A DNA stretch of 64,000 bases. Source: Aminivibrio sp. (lineage in GTDB: Bacteria; Synergistota; Synergistia; Synergistales; Aminobacteriaceae). Each line of letters opens with the position of its first letter. Within the stretch, counting starts at the first letter, position 1. The position numbers and the translations under genes were made by a program. The DNA lies in contig JAGPEN010000001.1 in NCBI GenBank assembly GCA_018057035.1, positions 1 through 64,000 of the forward strand, written 5' to 3'. Shown one piece after another: positions 27,131-35,780 of this stretch. The notes beneath the pieces were generated by a model. That model ran no database searches. It was not told the origin of the DNA and was given only the letters and a program-made list of their open reading frames with translations.

Positions 27131-28965
27131 ATAGAGTGGGGCCTCCCCGCTTCTGCAACGTCATCGTACCGGGACCATGGTGGAACCCCCTGACCTACGA
27201 GCTGCACCCCCCCCTTCTCCGGGGAAGCCGGTTGAAGATCCCTGTCGGCAAGGGAACGCGGTTCGGAATAGTTGATTCTTTTTTTTCCGCTCTTCCTGAA
27301 AAGGGGACCTTCAGCATCCGCCAGGCGGAACCCCTTTCGGACAAGAGCCCTTTGCTTACGGAAAACACGGTCGATCTCATTAAATGGACCGGGAATACTT
27401 TCCTTTGCGGCTCCGGAGAGGTACTGAAAGTTTCCGTGCCTTCCTCCATTCTCTCCTTTCCCGGCCCCCTTGATGATTTCGACTCCCTCGCCGGGGGGAA
27501 CCCGCAGGTTTCCGGACAATACGAAGAGAATTTCCTTTATGAATGCGAAACCTCCTCACGGTGGAAAAAACTTGCGGAATTGCTGGAAAAAGGTGATTCC
27601 TTTCTTGCCCTTTTCCCGGAACAGGCATTGGCTGCCTCTTTTTTTGAACTTCTTCCTCCCCAGGTGCAGAAGTCCGCTCTCCTCTGGCCGGCCACAGGAG
27701 GAAAAAAGCTTCAGGATGCCTGGATTGCCGCCCGCAAAGGAAGTGTTCTTGGCATTGTGGGAGGTCCCGGTGCCGTTTTCGCTCCCATCAGCAGGATCCG
27801 TTCCATTATCGTCGATGAAGAAAGCAGCGGCGCCTATAGAACCTACAGGCATCCCTTCCTCAACATAAGGACGGTCGCCGCCAGAAAGGCCCTTCTGGAA
27901 AAAGCCGGGCTGACGCTTTCCGGGAGACTGCCCTCCTCAAGGGTGTACCTCCGGGGAAAACCCCGGTGCACGCCCCCTTCTTCCCGGGAAAACGTGAAGT
28001 TCGTGGACCTGAAAAACGGTTTTTCATCGGAATTCCAGGGCATCGCCGGTTCTCTCCCCCTTTCCGCCGCTCTTTTCTCTGAAACCGCGAAGGTCCTCTC
28101 CGGCGGAAAGGTTGCATTGTGGCTTCTTGACCGGAAGGGATACGCAGGCGAGGTGGCCTGCGAAGAATGCGGCAACCCGATTCTCTGCAGTTCCTGCGGC
28201 CGGGTCATGGCCTGGGAAGAACAGCGCCGCAGACTTCGCTGCTCTTCCTGCGGCAGGGTTTCCCCCCTTCCGGAGACCTGCCCCTCATGCAGGGGAGTCC
28301 TTCTCTCAGGGAAGCGCCCGGGGCTCGAAGCACTCCTTCCGGTCGCCCGGGCCACTGCCCCCGATGAAAAGCCCGTGTTGATATGGGACGGAACGAAAAC
28401 TCCGGGCAAAAAGGCAATCCGGGCCCTCAAAAAAGAACTTGACGGGGGAGGAATTATTCTCGGGACCCGTTCCGCCCTGACAGTATGCGACATGTCCGAC
28501 GTGGGCTTCGCCGCCTGGATCGATGCGGACAGCGAAGTCCGGAACGTGGCCTTTCAAGCGAAATTCACAGCCTTTTCCATGATGTGGGAATCCCTTTGGA
28601 GGGGGACTTCAGAAGGACGACGGACCGTTCTTCTTCAAAGCAGACGTCCGGGTTCTGGCTGGCAAAAAAGCATGGTTCTGGGCTGGGATTATTTCTGGAA
28701 GGAAGAACTCCGGGAAAGGAAAGACCTTGACCTGCCTCCTTTTTCGTTTCTCTTGGAAATCAAATCGCCTTCCCTGGACCTGAAAGAGAGTATAATGGCA
28801 CAATTGGAGAAAATTGGCCTGTATCCAATGGATCCGGGAGAACCGCCGCTTGTTTTCTGGGTGACGGCTCCTTCACCAGCCAGGGTCCGGAATGTTCTCG
28901 CCCCCTTTTTTTCCATAGGAAACTCCAGGACCGGTTTTCCTGAAATTACCGTCTGGATAGATTAA
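27127..28965 (+). CDS. priA: degenerate PriA-like protein (primosomal protein N' without helicase motifs)
   Basis: The 612-residue protein is recognised as PriA by position (after coaBC, as in Bacillus), by the N-terminal region PPLLRGSRLKIPVGKGTRFGIV, and by the eight-cysteine zinc block CEECGNPILCSSCG...CSSCG...CPSC (about 339-390). Unlike a normal PriA (about 730-800 residues), it has no Walker A GxTGSGKTE motif; motif II reads DEES rather than DEEH, and the AGRAGR motif region reads SLWRGTSEGR. An ATP-driven helicase role is therefore unlikely. Helicase-dead PriA is known in Actinobacteria, so it may serve as a DNA-binding loader. The start is the GTG at 27127. Confidence 0.85.
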   Translation: MNRVGPPRFCNVIVPGPWWNPLTYELHPPLLRGSRLKIPVGKGTRFGIVDSFFSALPEKGTFSIRQAEPLSDKSPLLTENTVDLIKWTGNTFLCGSGEVLKVSVPSSILSFPGPLDDFDSLAGGNPQVSGQYEENFLYECETSSRWKKLAELLEKGDSFLALFPEQALAASFFELLPPQVQKSALLWPATGGKKLQDAWIAARKGSVLGIVGGPGAVFAPISRIRSIIVDEESSGAYRTYRHPFLNIRTVAARKALLEKAGLTLSGRLPSSRVYLRGKPRCTPPSSRENVKFVDLKNGFSSEFQGIAGSLPLSAALFSETAKVLSGGKVALWLLDRKGYAGEVACEECGNPILCSSCGRVMAWEEQRRRLRCSSCGRVSPLPETCPSCRGVLLSGKRPGLEALLPVARATAPDEKPVLIWDGTKTPGKKAIRALKKELDGGGIILGTRSALTVCDMSDVGFAAWIDADSEVRNVAFQAKFTAFSMMWESLWRGTSEGRRTVLLQSRRPGSGWQKSMVLGWDYFWKEELRERKDLDLPPFSFLLEIKSPSLDLKESIMAQLEKIGLYPMDPGEPPLVFWVTAPSPARVRNVLAPFFSIGNSRTGFPEITVWID

Positions 28966-28986
28966 GGCCAAGGAGGAAAAGCACCC

Positions 28987-30303
28987 ATGCCAGTAGTTTC
29001 CATCATCGGAAGACCAAATGTCGGCAAATCTTCGCTTTTTAACCGGCTTATCGGCCGGCGGGAAGCCATCGTCGACGACATGCCTGGGGTGACCAGGGAC
29101 AGGCTGTATGGCGAAGCCGAGTGGAGGGATAGAAAGTTTTACGTTATCGACACGGGTGGCTTTCTCGCCAAAGATGAAAACGCCTTCGTCCAGGGGATGA
29201 GGCAGCAGGTGGCTACGGCCATCACCGAAAGCGACCTGGTTCTTTTCGTCATTGACGGAAAAGAAGGCCCGACCTGGATGGACGAGGATGTCGCGGACAT
29301 GCTCAGGAAGTCTGGAAAACCCGTTATCGTCGTTGCCAACAAAATTGACGACGGTATCCACGAAGACTCCGTCTTCCAAGCCTATTCACTGGGTTTTGAA
29401 GATGTGATCGGAGTCAGCGCCGAACACAAACGGTATATTTACGACCTCCTTGATCTCATTCTGGAAAAGATCCCAGGGGATGACCCCGTCACGGAAGAGG
29501 AAAGTTCCGTGAAAGTCGCGATCGTGGGCAGGCCGAACGTCGGGAAGTCAAGCATCCTGAACCGCCTTGCAGGGGAAGAGAGGGCTCTTGTGAGCGACAT
29601 AGCGGGAACCACGCGGGATGCCCTTGATACGCTGGTGAAGATCGACGGCACGACCTTCCGGTTGATCGACACCGCCGGCCTGAGAAGAAAAAGCAGGGTT
29701 GAAGACAACATAGAATATTACTCCTATGTCAGAACGCTCCAGGCCATCGACAGGTGCGATGTTGCCCTCCTGGTAATGGATGCTGGGGAACCCTTTACCG
29801 ATCAGGACAAAAAGCTTGCGGGGGAAATCATCGAACGGGGAAAAGGAATTGTGCTTCTTTTGAACAAGTGGGATCTCCTCGGGAAGAAAGACAGCCTGGG
29901 AGACTCGATGAAAAAGAAGCTCAAGGATGAAATGGTCTTCGTTTCCCATGCGCCTTTGCATTTCGTCTCAGCCCTGACGGGCAGAGGGATGCAGAAAATA
30001 TCCGACCTGGTGCTCAAGGTATTCGAAAACCGGAGGAAACGGATTAAAACCACTGTATTAAACAGGCTTCTCCGTGATATCCTCGCATTCGACAGGTTGC
30101 CGACCGACAACAGGGGAAGAGCCTTCAAGATTTTTTATTGTACCCAGGCGGAAACCAATCCGCCGACGTTTATCTTCTTTGTCAATTTCCCGGAACTGGC
30201 GGAAAAAGCCTTTGAAAACCACATAGAAAATGAATTGAGAATACTTGAAGACTTCGAAGGCGTCCCTTTGCGTATTTTCTGGCGGGGAAAAGAGGAAAAA
30301 TGA
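28987..30303 (+). CDS. der: ribosome assembly GTPase Der (EngA)
   Basis: Der is an essential tandem GTPase for 50S assembly. The 438-residue protein has two G domains: GRPNVGKSSLFNRL near residue 8 and again GRPNVGKSSILNRL near residue 180, each followed by DTGG or DTAG and NK-D motifs. The C-terminal KH-like domain includes LPTDNRGRAFKIFYCTQ. AAGGAGG sits ten bases before the ATG. It ends the long plus-strand run starting at trpS, and HU follows with its own promoter. Confidence 0.98.
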   Translation: MPVVSIIGRPNVGKSSLFNRLIGRREAIVDDMPGVTRDRLYGEAEWRDRKFYVIDTGGFLAKDENAFVQGMRQQVATAITESDLVLFVIDGKEGPTWMDEDVADMLRKSGKPVIVVANKIDDGIHEDSVFQAYSLGFEDVIGVSAEHKRYIYDLLDLILEKIPGDDPVTEEESSVKVAIVGRPNVGKSSILNRLAGEERALVSDIAGTTRDALDTLVKIDGTTFRLIDTAGLRRKSRVEDNIEYYSYVRTLQAIDRCDVALLVMDAGEPFTDQDKKLAGEIIERGKGIVLLLNKWDLLGKKDSLGDSMKKKLKDEMVFVSHAPLHFVSALTGRGMQKISDLVLKVFENRRKRIKTTVLNRLLRDILAFDRLPTDNRGRAFKIFYCTQAETNPPTFIFFVNFPELAEKAFENHIENELRILEDFEGVPLRIFWRGKEEK

Positions 30304-30313
30304 AGTTTAATGC

Positions 30314-30342
30314 TTGACCAGAACTGGACTTGCTGGTAATAA
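30314..30342 (+). promoter_or_regulatory. predicted promoter of the HU gene
   Basis: TTGACC (30314-30319), 17 bases, TAATAA (30337-30342; AATAAT one base later), about 85 bases upstream of the HU start. Confidence 0.65.
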
Positions 30343-30426
30343 TAAACGTAATGATGGTTCGGACCTGAGTTGGCTTTATTTTACCGGAACCGGTACCACA
30401 TTTTAATCCAGAGGAGGCTGTAAAAG

Positions 30427-30702
30427 GTGACCAAGGCAGAACTCGTAACTGAGGTTGCAAAAGCGACAGGGTTGAACAAAAAGGCTTCCGGCGCTGCCGT
30501 CGGAGCGATTTTCGAAGCCATCGAAAGTGCCCTTGCCAAGGGCGAAAAGGTTCAGCTGGTTGGCTTCGGAACGTTTGAAGTCCGTGAAAGAGCTGCCCGT
30601 GAAGGCCGGAATCCCCAGGATCCCAAGAAAGTCATCAAGATCCCTGCGAAGAAGGTCCCCGTTTTCAGACCCGGCAAGGCCCTCAAGGACAAGGTGGAAT
30701 AA
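30427..30702 (+). CDS. hup: DNA-binding protein HU
   Basis: The 91-residue histone-like protein begins [19 protein letters not shown] and contains the arm and signature [19 protein letters not shown], followed by [17 protein letters not shown]. It packs and bends DNA as a dimer. Start is a GTG with AGAGGAGG ten bases upstream. It has its own promoter and a strong terminator, in line with high expression. Confidence 0.97.
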   Translation: MTKAELVTEVAKATGLNKKASGAAVGAIFEAIESALAKGEKVQLVGFGTFEVRERAAREGRNPQDPKKVIKIPAKKVPVFRPGKALKDKVE

Positions 30703-30725
30703 TCGCTCTGTTTCTTTTTTTCGTG

Positions 30726-30767
30726 GGCCTCTTCTCTTTCGAAAGGAGAAGAGGCCTTCATTTTTTT
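30726..30767 (+). terminator. Rho-independent terminator after HU
   Basis: An 11-pair stem GGCCTCTTCTC/GAGAAGAGGCC (30726-30736 with 30746-30756), then TTCA and seven T. It overlaps the rsmA 3' end on the opposite strand; on that strand no T-run follows. Confidence 0.92.
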
Positions 30768-31558
30768 GCTTTCCGGTGCAGTGCGAGCCATTTTTCTCCG
30801 GAAAGCTCTTCAGCCCGCGAATTTTCCCCTATACCCAATTCCGCAAATACCTCCGCCCATGGTACATCGCCCCTAAAGGCTTTCAGGTTCTTCAGGAGCT
30901 TCTTTCTCCTCTGGGCGAACCCGCTCCTGAGCATTCCTCTCCAAAATGCGTCTGCCGCAAGTTCCCTGTGTTCTTTTCCCAATGTGATTTCCAGCAGGCA
31001 GGAATGAACCGCCGGAACAGGACGGAAAGCGGCAGGCGGCACATTCAGGACTTTTCGTGCAGTCCCCATCAATTCAAGGGTCACTCCAAGAGGGTACCTT
31101 TCCTTCGTGGAGGGAGGGGCCGTCATCCTGTCTGCGGCCTCTTTCTGAACCATGAGCAGGAAATAACCGGCGGAAGGAAGGGTTTCGAGAAGCTTCCAGA
31201 GCAGGGGTGTCGTTATGTTATAGGGGATGTTTGCGACTACCTTGACAGGTGCAGGAGACAGAAGAGAGAAGTCAGCCTCCAGGGCGTCGCCCCATATGAG
31301 TCGAAAACGGCCCGGATGGAGAAGGGGAATGTCGGAAAGAAAAGGTTCCAGCCCCCTGTCGATTTCCACGCTGTACAAAAAGGCGCAGGGAGAAGCGAGG
31401 AGTTCCCTGGTGAGGACTCCCTGACCAGCTCCGACTTCGAGGAGGACATCTCTCGCTTCCGGAGCGGCCCTTTCCACGATCTTCCCGAGTATGTTCCTGT
31501 CGGCAAGGAAATTCTGCCCCAAGCTCTTTTTATGGCGGAACGACTTTTCAACTGCCAT
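30758..31558 (-). CDS. rsmA: 16S rRNA dimethyladenosine transferase
   Basis: RsmA (KsgA) dimethylates A1518 and A1519 of 16S rRNA. The 266-residue protein starts at the ATG at 31558 with GGGAGTGA upstream; the frame runs further into the tRNA gene but that part is noncoding. Motifs are KSLGQNFLADRNIL, LEVGAGQGVLTREL (SAM-binding) and ANIPYNITTPLLWKLL, and the C-terminal FAQRRKKLLKNLK. It lies between tRNA-Pro and HU and converges with HU. Confidence 0.96.
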   Translation of the reverse strand: MAVEKSFRHKKSLGQNFLADRNILGKIVERAAPEARDVLLEVGAGQGVLTRELLASPCAFLYSVEIDRGLEPFLSDIPLLHPGRFRLIWGDALEADFSLLSPAPVKVVANIPYNITTPLLWKLLETLPSAGYFLLMVQKEAADRMTAPPSTKERYPLGVTLELMGTARKVLNVPPAAFRPVPAVHSCLLEITLGKEHRELAADAFWRGMLRSGFAQRRKKLLKNLKAFRGDVPWAEVFAELGIGENSRAEELSGEKWLALHRKAKK

Positions 31559-31583
31559 CTTTTTTTCACTCCCGTGAGAATAC

Positions 31584-31610
31584 AAAAAAGCGGGGTTATA
31601 AACCCCGCTT
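31584..31610 (-). terminator. Rho-independent terminator after tRNA-Pro
   Basis: On the minus strand AAGCGGGGTT/AACCCCGCTT forms a ten-pair stem followed by six T, just after the tRNA and before the rsmA start, so rsmA expression must bypass it or start inside it. Confidence 0.85.
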
Positions 31611-31618
31611 GTCATTTC

Positions 31619-31696
31619 TGGTCGGGACGAGAGGATTCGAACCTCCGACCACCTGCACCCCATGCAGGTACGCTAACCAGACTGCGCTACGTCCCG
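31619..31696 (-). tRNA. tRNA-Pro (GGG anticodon)
   Basis: The minus strand gives a full cloverleaf: acceptor CGGGACG/CGTCCCG, anticodon stem CCTGC/GCAGG with loop ATGGGGT (anticodon GGG, reading CCC and CCU), a GGTTCGAATCC T arm and an encoded CCA. A good promoter lies just upstream and a terminator downstream. Confidence 0.97.
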
Positions 31697-31709
31697 TACT
31701 GACCGGGAT

Positions 31710-31738
31710 ATTCTACCCTGTTCCGGCGTTCCGGTCAA
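31710..31738 (-). promoter_or_regulatory. predicted promoter of tRNA-Pro
   Basis: Minus strand TTGACC (31738-31733), 17 bases, TAGAAT (31715-31710), ending 13 bases before the mature tRNA. Confidence 0.8.
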
Positions 31739-31763
31739 GGGAGAAAAATAATGTACTCTTTTG

Positions 31764-31792
31764 AAAAGAGGGAGAGGTGCGGCCTCTCCCTC
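31764..31792 (-). terminator. Rho-independent terminator after nifJ
   Basis: Minus strand GAGGGAGAGG/CCTCTCCCTC stem (31792-31783 with 31777-31768) followed by TTTT, 14 bases after the nifJ stop. Confidence 0.8.
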
Positions 31793-31805
31793 CGGGAGGT
31801 TGAAC

Positions 31806-34800
31806 TTACGCTTCTGCCTTTACCGGCTGCTTGCCCATTTCGGCGAGCTGGCGGTAAATTTCATACCGCTCTTTAGCGTCCTTCTCGGCCTTTGCAAAAA
31901 GCTCGTCGGCGGTGTCGGGGAACTCCTTCTTCAGGGAAGCATAGCGGACTTCGCTCATAAGGAATTCCTTGAAATCAGCCTTCGGTTCCTTGGAGTCGAG
32001 GGCGAAGGGGTTCTTTCCTTCAAGGGCGAGGTCGGGGTTGTACCTGTAGAGATGCCAGTACCCCGCTTCCACGGCCTTCTTCGTCTGCTCCTGGGTCTTG
32101 CCCATGCCGGCACCGATTCCGTGGGCGATGCAGGGGGCGTAGGCGATGACGAGGGAGGGGCCCTTGTAGGCCTCGGCTTCCTTTATTGCCTTCAAGAGCT
32201 GGTTCTTGTCGGCGCCCATACCGACCTGGGCAACGTACACATACCCGTAGGTCATGGCTATCCTTCCGAGGTCCTTCTTTTTCACCCGTTTGCCCGCGGC
32301 GGCGAACTTGGCGATGGCAGCGGTGGGAGTCGACTTCGAGGACTGGCCACCGGTATTGGAGTATACCTCGGTGTCAAGGACGAGCACGTTCACATCTTCA
32401 CCGGAAGCAAGGACATGGTCGAGGCCGCCGAAACCGATATCGTAGGCCCATCCGTCGCCTCCGAAGATCCAGAGGGACTTCTTGACGAGATAGTCCTTTC
32501 TGCACGCGATCTCGCACAGGAGTTTGTTCCCTTCCGCACCGATATCGCGGTCAAGAACCGCAAGAACCTTTTCTGCCGCGGCCTTGGATTTCTCTCCGTC
32601 GTCCCTGGATTCAAGCCACTCGCTGAAAGCGGCCTTCATGTCTTCAGGAATATCCATCTCCACGAGAGCCTTCATCGCATCGATGATATAGGTCATGGTG
32701 GCGTTGAGGGAAAGTTTCATGCCGTAGCCGTATTCAGCGTTGTCCTCGAAGAGGGAGTTGGCCCAAGCGGGTCCCTGGCCCTTTGCGTTGACGGTGTAGG
32801 GCATGCTCGGTGCGGATCCTCCCCAGATGGAAGAGCATCCGGTGGCGTTGGCTACGATCATCCTGTCGCCGAAGAGCTGTGTGACGAGCTTGATGTAGGG
32901 TGTTTCCCCGCAGCCTGAGCAAGCTCCGGAGAACTCAAGAAGCGGCTGGGAGAACTGGCTTCCCTTGACGGTGAACTTGTTCGTCTCGGCGGACTTGTCC
33001 GAAACGGTGAGGGCATAGTTCCAGTTCGGGATTTCCTTCTCCTGGCTCACGAGAGGTTTCATCTCGAGGGCGCCGACCGGGCAGATATCCGCGCAGTTTC
33101 CGCATCCGAGGCAGTCGAGAGCGTTGACCTGCATCTTGTACTTGTGTCCCGGGAATTCCTTGCCCTTCACTTCCACCGCACCGAAACCTTCCGGAGCTGC
33201 CGCGGCCTCTTCGCCGTCCAGAAGGAAGGGACGGATCGCGGCATGGGGGCACACCATGGAGCACTGGTTGCACTGGATGCACTTGTCGCTCTTCCACTCG
33301 GGAACGTTGATGGCGACGCCGCGCTTCTCGAAAGCCGCCGTTCCCGACGGGAAATGGCCGTCCTCGCGGCCCAGGAAGGCGCTAACTGGGAGGCTGTCGC
33401 CCTTCTGCGCATTGATGGGCATGCAGACTTCCCGTACGATATCGGGAATTTCCTCGGGAAGACCGCTCACAAGGACAGGATCGGCCGTTGCTCTGGCCCA
33501 TTCCGCAGGGATCTCGATCTTTTTGAGGGCATCCACTCCGGCATCCACGGCCTTGTAGTTCATCTCGAGGATTTTTTCGCCCTTCTTGCCGTAGGTGTGG
33601 TCAATGGCGTCCTTCATGTATTTCACGGCATCCTCGATGGGAATAACGCCGGAAAGCTTGAAGAATGCCGACTGCATGATCATGTTGATCCTGTTGCCGA
33701 GCCCGATCTCCTCGCCAATATCGATTCCGTTGAGGATGTAGAAGTTGATCTTCCTGTTTGCGAGGTACCGTTTCATCCTGGCAGGAAGGTGGCTTTCAAG
33801 ATCCTCAAGGGTAGTCCACTGGGTGTTGAGAAGGAACGTTCCGCCTTCCTTCAGGCCTGAAAGCACGTCGTACAGGTGGACGTATTCCTGCTTGTGGCAT
33901 GCGATGAAGTCAGCCGTGTCGATGAGGTAGGTCGATTTGATGGGCTTCTTTCCGAAGCGGAGGTGGGAAACCGTGATTCCGCCGGACTTCTTCGAGTCAT
34001 AGGAGAAATAGCCCTGGGCGTACAGGTCGGTCTCGTCACCGATGATCTTGATGGAGTTCTTGTTGGCGCCCACCGTTCCGTCGGAGCCAAGGCCCCAGAA
34101 CTTGCAGCGGATGGTCCCTTCCGGCGCCGCGGCAATTTCCTCGGCGACGGGCAGGGAGGTAAAGGTCACATCGTCGGTGATGCTGATGGTGAAATGATCC
34201 CTGGGCTGGTAGGAGTTGAGGTTATCGAAAACGGACTTGATATGGGTCGGGGTGGTGTCCTTGGATCCGAGACCGTACCTTCCGCCGATGACGAGCGGCT
34301 TGACGGCCTTGTCCTTGAAGAGCGTGCAGACATCCTCATACAGGGGCTCCCCGAGTGCGCCGATCTCCTTGCACCTGTCGAGGACCGCAATACGCTTCAC
34401 TGAGGCGGGAAGGACGTCAAAGAAGTATTTCTCCGAGAAGGGCCTGTACAGGTGCACTTCCACGACTCCCGTCTTTTCTCCCCGGGCGTTCAGGTAGTCG
34501 ACGGTCTCCTCGATCGCCTGGCAGACGGAACCCATGGCCACTATGACGTTCTCGGCATCGGGTGCACCGTAGTAGTTGAACGGATGGTACTCACGGCCGG
34601 TGAGCTTTTTGATCTCCTGCATGTAGGCCTCGACGACCTCGGGGATATCGGTGTAGAACCGGTTGGCTGCTTCCTTGGCCTGGAAGAAGATATCCGGGTT
34701 CTGCGCGGTCCCCTTCTGGTAGGGGTGCTCGGGGTTCAGGGCGCGGGCCTTGTACCTGGCGATCGCGTCATAATCGACGATCTTCGCGAGGTCGTCATAT

Positions 34801-35360
34801 TCAAGGACGTCGATCTTCTGAATCTCGTGGGAGGTGCGGAATCCGTCAAAGAAGTTCAGGAAGGGGATGCTGGCCTTAATTGCTGAAAGATGGGATACTG
34901 CGGTGAGATCCATGACCTCCTGCACGCTGCCGGAGGCAAGCATTGCAAAACCTGTTCCGCGGCAGGCCATGACGTCGCTGTGGTCGCCGAAAATGGACAG
35001 GGCGTGAGCCGCGAGGGATCGGGCTGTGACGTCAAAGACGCCCGGAAGCATTTCGCCCGCGATCTTGTACATGTTGGGCATCATGAGGAGAAGACCCTGG
35101 GAGGCCGTGAAGGTTGTGGACAGAGACCCGGCCGAAAGGCTTCCGTGGACGGCCCCGGCCGCTCCCGCTTCAGACTGCAGCTCTGTGACCTGAACCGTCT
35201 TCCCGAAAATGTTCTTCCTGCCGTGAGCTGCCCATTCGTCAATCAATTCGGGCATCGGCGAGGACGGCGTTATCGGGTAGATTGCAGCAACTTCGGTAAA
35301 GGCATATGAAACATGAGCCGCAGCGGTGTTGCCGTCCATGGTTTTCCAGTTTCTTTTCAT
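31806..35360 (-). CDS. nifJ: pyruvate:ferredoxin (flavodoxin) oxidoreductase, single-chain
   Basis: This 1184-residue enzyme oxidises pyruvate with CoA to acetyl-CoA, CO2 and reduced ferredoxin. Domains in order: the N-terminal pyrimidine-binding region with VAAIYPITPSSPM (about 24-36); a middle region; two 4Fe-4S motifs CIQCNQCSMVCPH and CLGCGNCADICPV (about 688-760); the CSGCGETPY proximal cluster cysteines; and the thiamine diphosphate site GGDGWAYDIGFGG with LDTEVYSNTGGQ. Length is normal for the homodimeric form. It is transcribed alone, from a promoter about 190 bases upstream, with a terminator after it. It is likely the main pyruvate outlet, with ackA downstream metabolically. Confidence 0.98.
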   Translation of the reverse strand: MKRNWKTMDGNTAAAHVSYAFTEVAAIYPITPSSPMPELIDEWAAHGRKNIFGKTVQVTELQSEAGAAGAVHGSLSAGSLSTTFTASQGLLLMMPNMYKIAGEMLPGVFDVTARSLAAHALSIFGDHSDVMACRGTGFAMLASGSVQEVMDLTAVSHLSAIKASIPFLNFFDGFRTSHEIQKIDVLEYDDLAKIVDYDAIARYKARALNPEHPYQKGTAQNPDIFFQAKEAANRFYTDIPEVVEAYMQEIKKLTGREYHPFNYYGAPDAENVIVAMGSVCQAIEETVDYLNARGEKTGVVEVHLYRPFSEKYFFDVLPASVKRIAVLDRCKEIGALGEPLYEDVCTLFKDKAVKPLVIGGRYGLGSKDTTPTHIKSVFDNLNSYQPRDHFTISITDDVTFTSLPVAEEIAAAPEGTIRCKFWGLGSDGTVGANKNSIKIIGDETDLYAQGYFSYDSKKSGGITVSHLRFGKKPIKSTYLIDTADFIACHKQEYVHLYDVLSGLKEGGTFLLNTQWTTLEDLESHLPARMKRYLANRKINFYILNGIDIGEEIGLGNRINMIMQSAFFKLSGVIPIEDAVKYMKDAIDHTYGKKGEKILEMNYKAVDAGVDALKKIEIPAEWARATADPVLVSGLPEEIPDIVREVCMPINAQKGDSLPVSAFLGREDGHFPSGTAAFEKRGVAINVPEWKSDKCIQCNQCSMVCPHAAIRPFLLDGEEAAAAPEGFGAVEVKGKEFPGHKYKMQVNALDCLGCGNCADICPVGALEMKPLVSQEKEIPNWNYALTVSDKSAETNKFTVKGSQFSQPLLEFSGACSGCGETPYIKLVTQLFGDRMIVANATGCSSIWGGSAPSMPYTVNAKGQGPAWANSLFEDNAEYGYGMKLSLNATMTYIIDAMKALVEMDIPEDMKAAFSEWLESRDDGEKSKAAAEKVLAVLDRDIGAEGNKLLCEIACRKDYLVKKSLWIFGGDGWAYDIGFGGLDHVLASGEDVNVLVLDTEVYSNTGGQSSKSTPTAAIAKFAAAGKRVKKKDLGRIAMTYGYVYVAQVGMGADKNQLLKAIKEAEAYKGPSLVIAYAPCIAHGIGAGMGKTQEQTKKAVEAGYWHLYRYNPDLALEGKNPFALDSKEPKADFKEFLMSEVRYASLKKEFPDTADELFAKAEKDAKERYEIYRQLAEMGKQPVKAEA

Positions 35361-35558
35361 TAAGGTACCCCCTCTTGAATTTCAGGCAGGGGCACCTTGA
35401 GCCCCTCGGCCTGATTATTATTCCTTCGGAAAAAGTGCGAAAGGTGATTCCGGACTGCCATACCTTTTTATTTTACATCAAAAAAGGGATTTTGCATTCT
35501 GTATAATCTGAGCGCTGGGAAAAAACGAAAACCATAAAACATACGTTTTCACGTGCTG

Positions 35559-35586
35559 ATCTTACCATAAAGACACGTCCAGTCAA
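35559..35586 (-). promoter_or_regulatory. predicted promoter of nifJ
   Basis: Minus strand TTGACT (35586-35581), 16 bases, TAAGAT (35564-35559). It implies a leader of roughly 190 bases before the nifJ ATG. Weaker alternatives exist nearer the gene. Confidence 0.55.
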
Positions 35587-35727
35587 TTTTGTGAATCCAT
35601 AGCGAGCCGGAGCCCTGCAGAGAACTTTTCACAGCAGGGAAACAGGTTCTGCGGCGGTAATTGGGTCCGGTTATCCAGGGAGAGAATGGTTTCTCCGGCA
35701 CCGGTCGTACGGAGCCGGTGACAAGGC

Positions 35728-35736
35728 TGTTATAAT
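35728..35736 (+). promoter_or_regulatory. predicted extended -10 promoter of trmB
   Basis: TGTTATAAT, a TGnTATAAT extended -10, lies 45 bases before the trmB GTG. No good -35 is seen. Confidence 0.5.
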
Positions 35737-35780
35737 TGTAGTCCTGAAAACCTTGAACTGAACGAAGAGGGGTTCCGAAT

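Larger units (their letters stand above)
35361..35780. other. 420-base intergenic region between nifJ and trmB
   Basis: No gene is seen. It is richer in A and T than its surroundings. It holds the nifJ promoter (35559-35586), a long nifJ leader, a short GGGGC/GCCCC hairpin at 35389-35405 on the leader, an AAAAC-ATAC-GTTTT palindrome at 35536-35549, a repeated TTTATGGT octamer on the minus strand, a single TTGTGAA (35589-35595), and the trmB extended -10 (35728-35736) just after a CACCGG/CCGGTG inverted repeat (35699-35720). Confidence 0.6.

Noticed and set aside
31559..31663. N-terminal extension of rsmA through the tRNA-Pro gene
   Set aside because: The frame is open to 31663, but it crosses the tRNA and its terminator, while the ATG at 31558 has a good ribosome site and matches the family start.
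35589..35595. Rex binding site near nifJ
   Set aside because: A single TTGTGAA half without the paired TTCACAA; too short to call.
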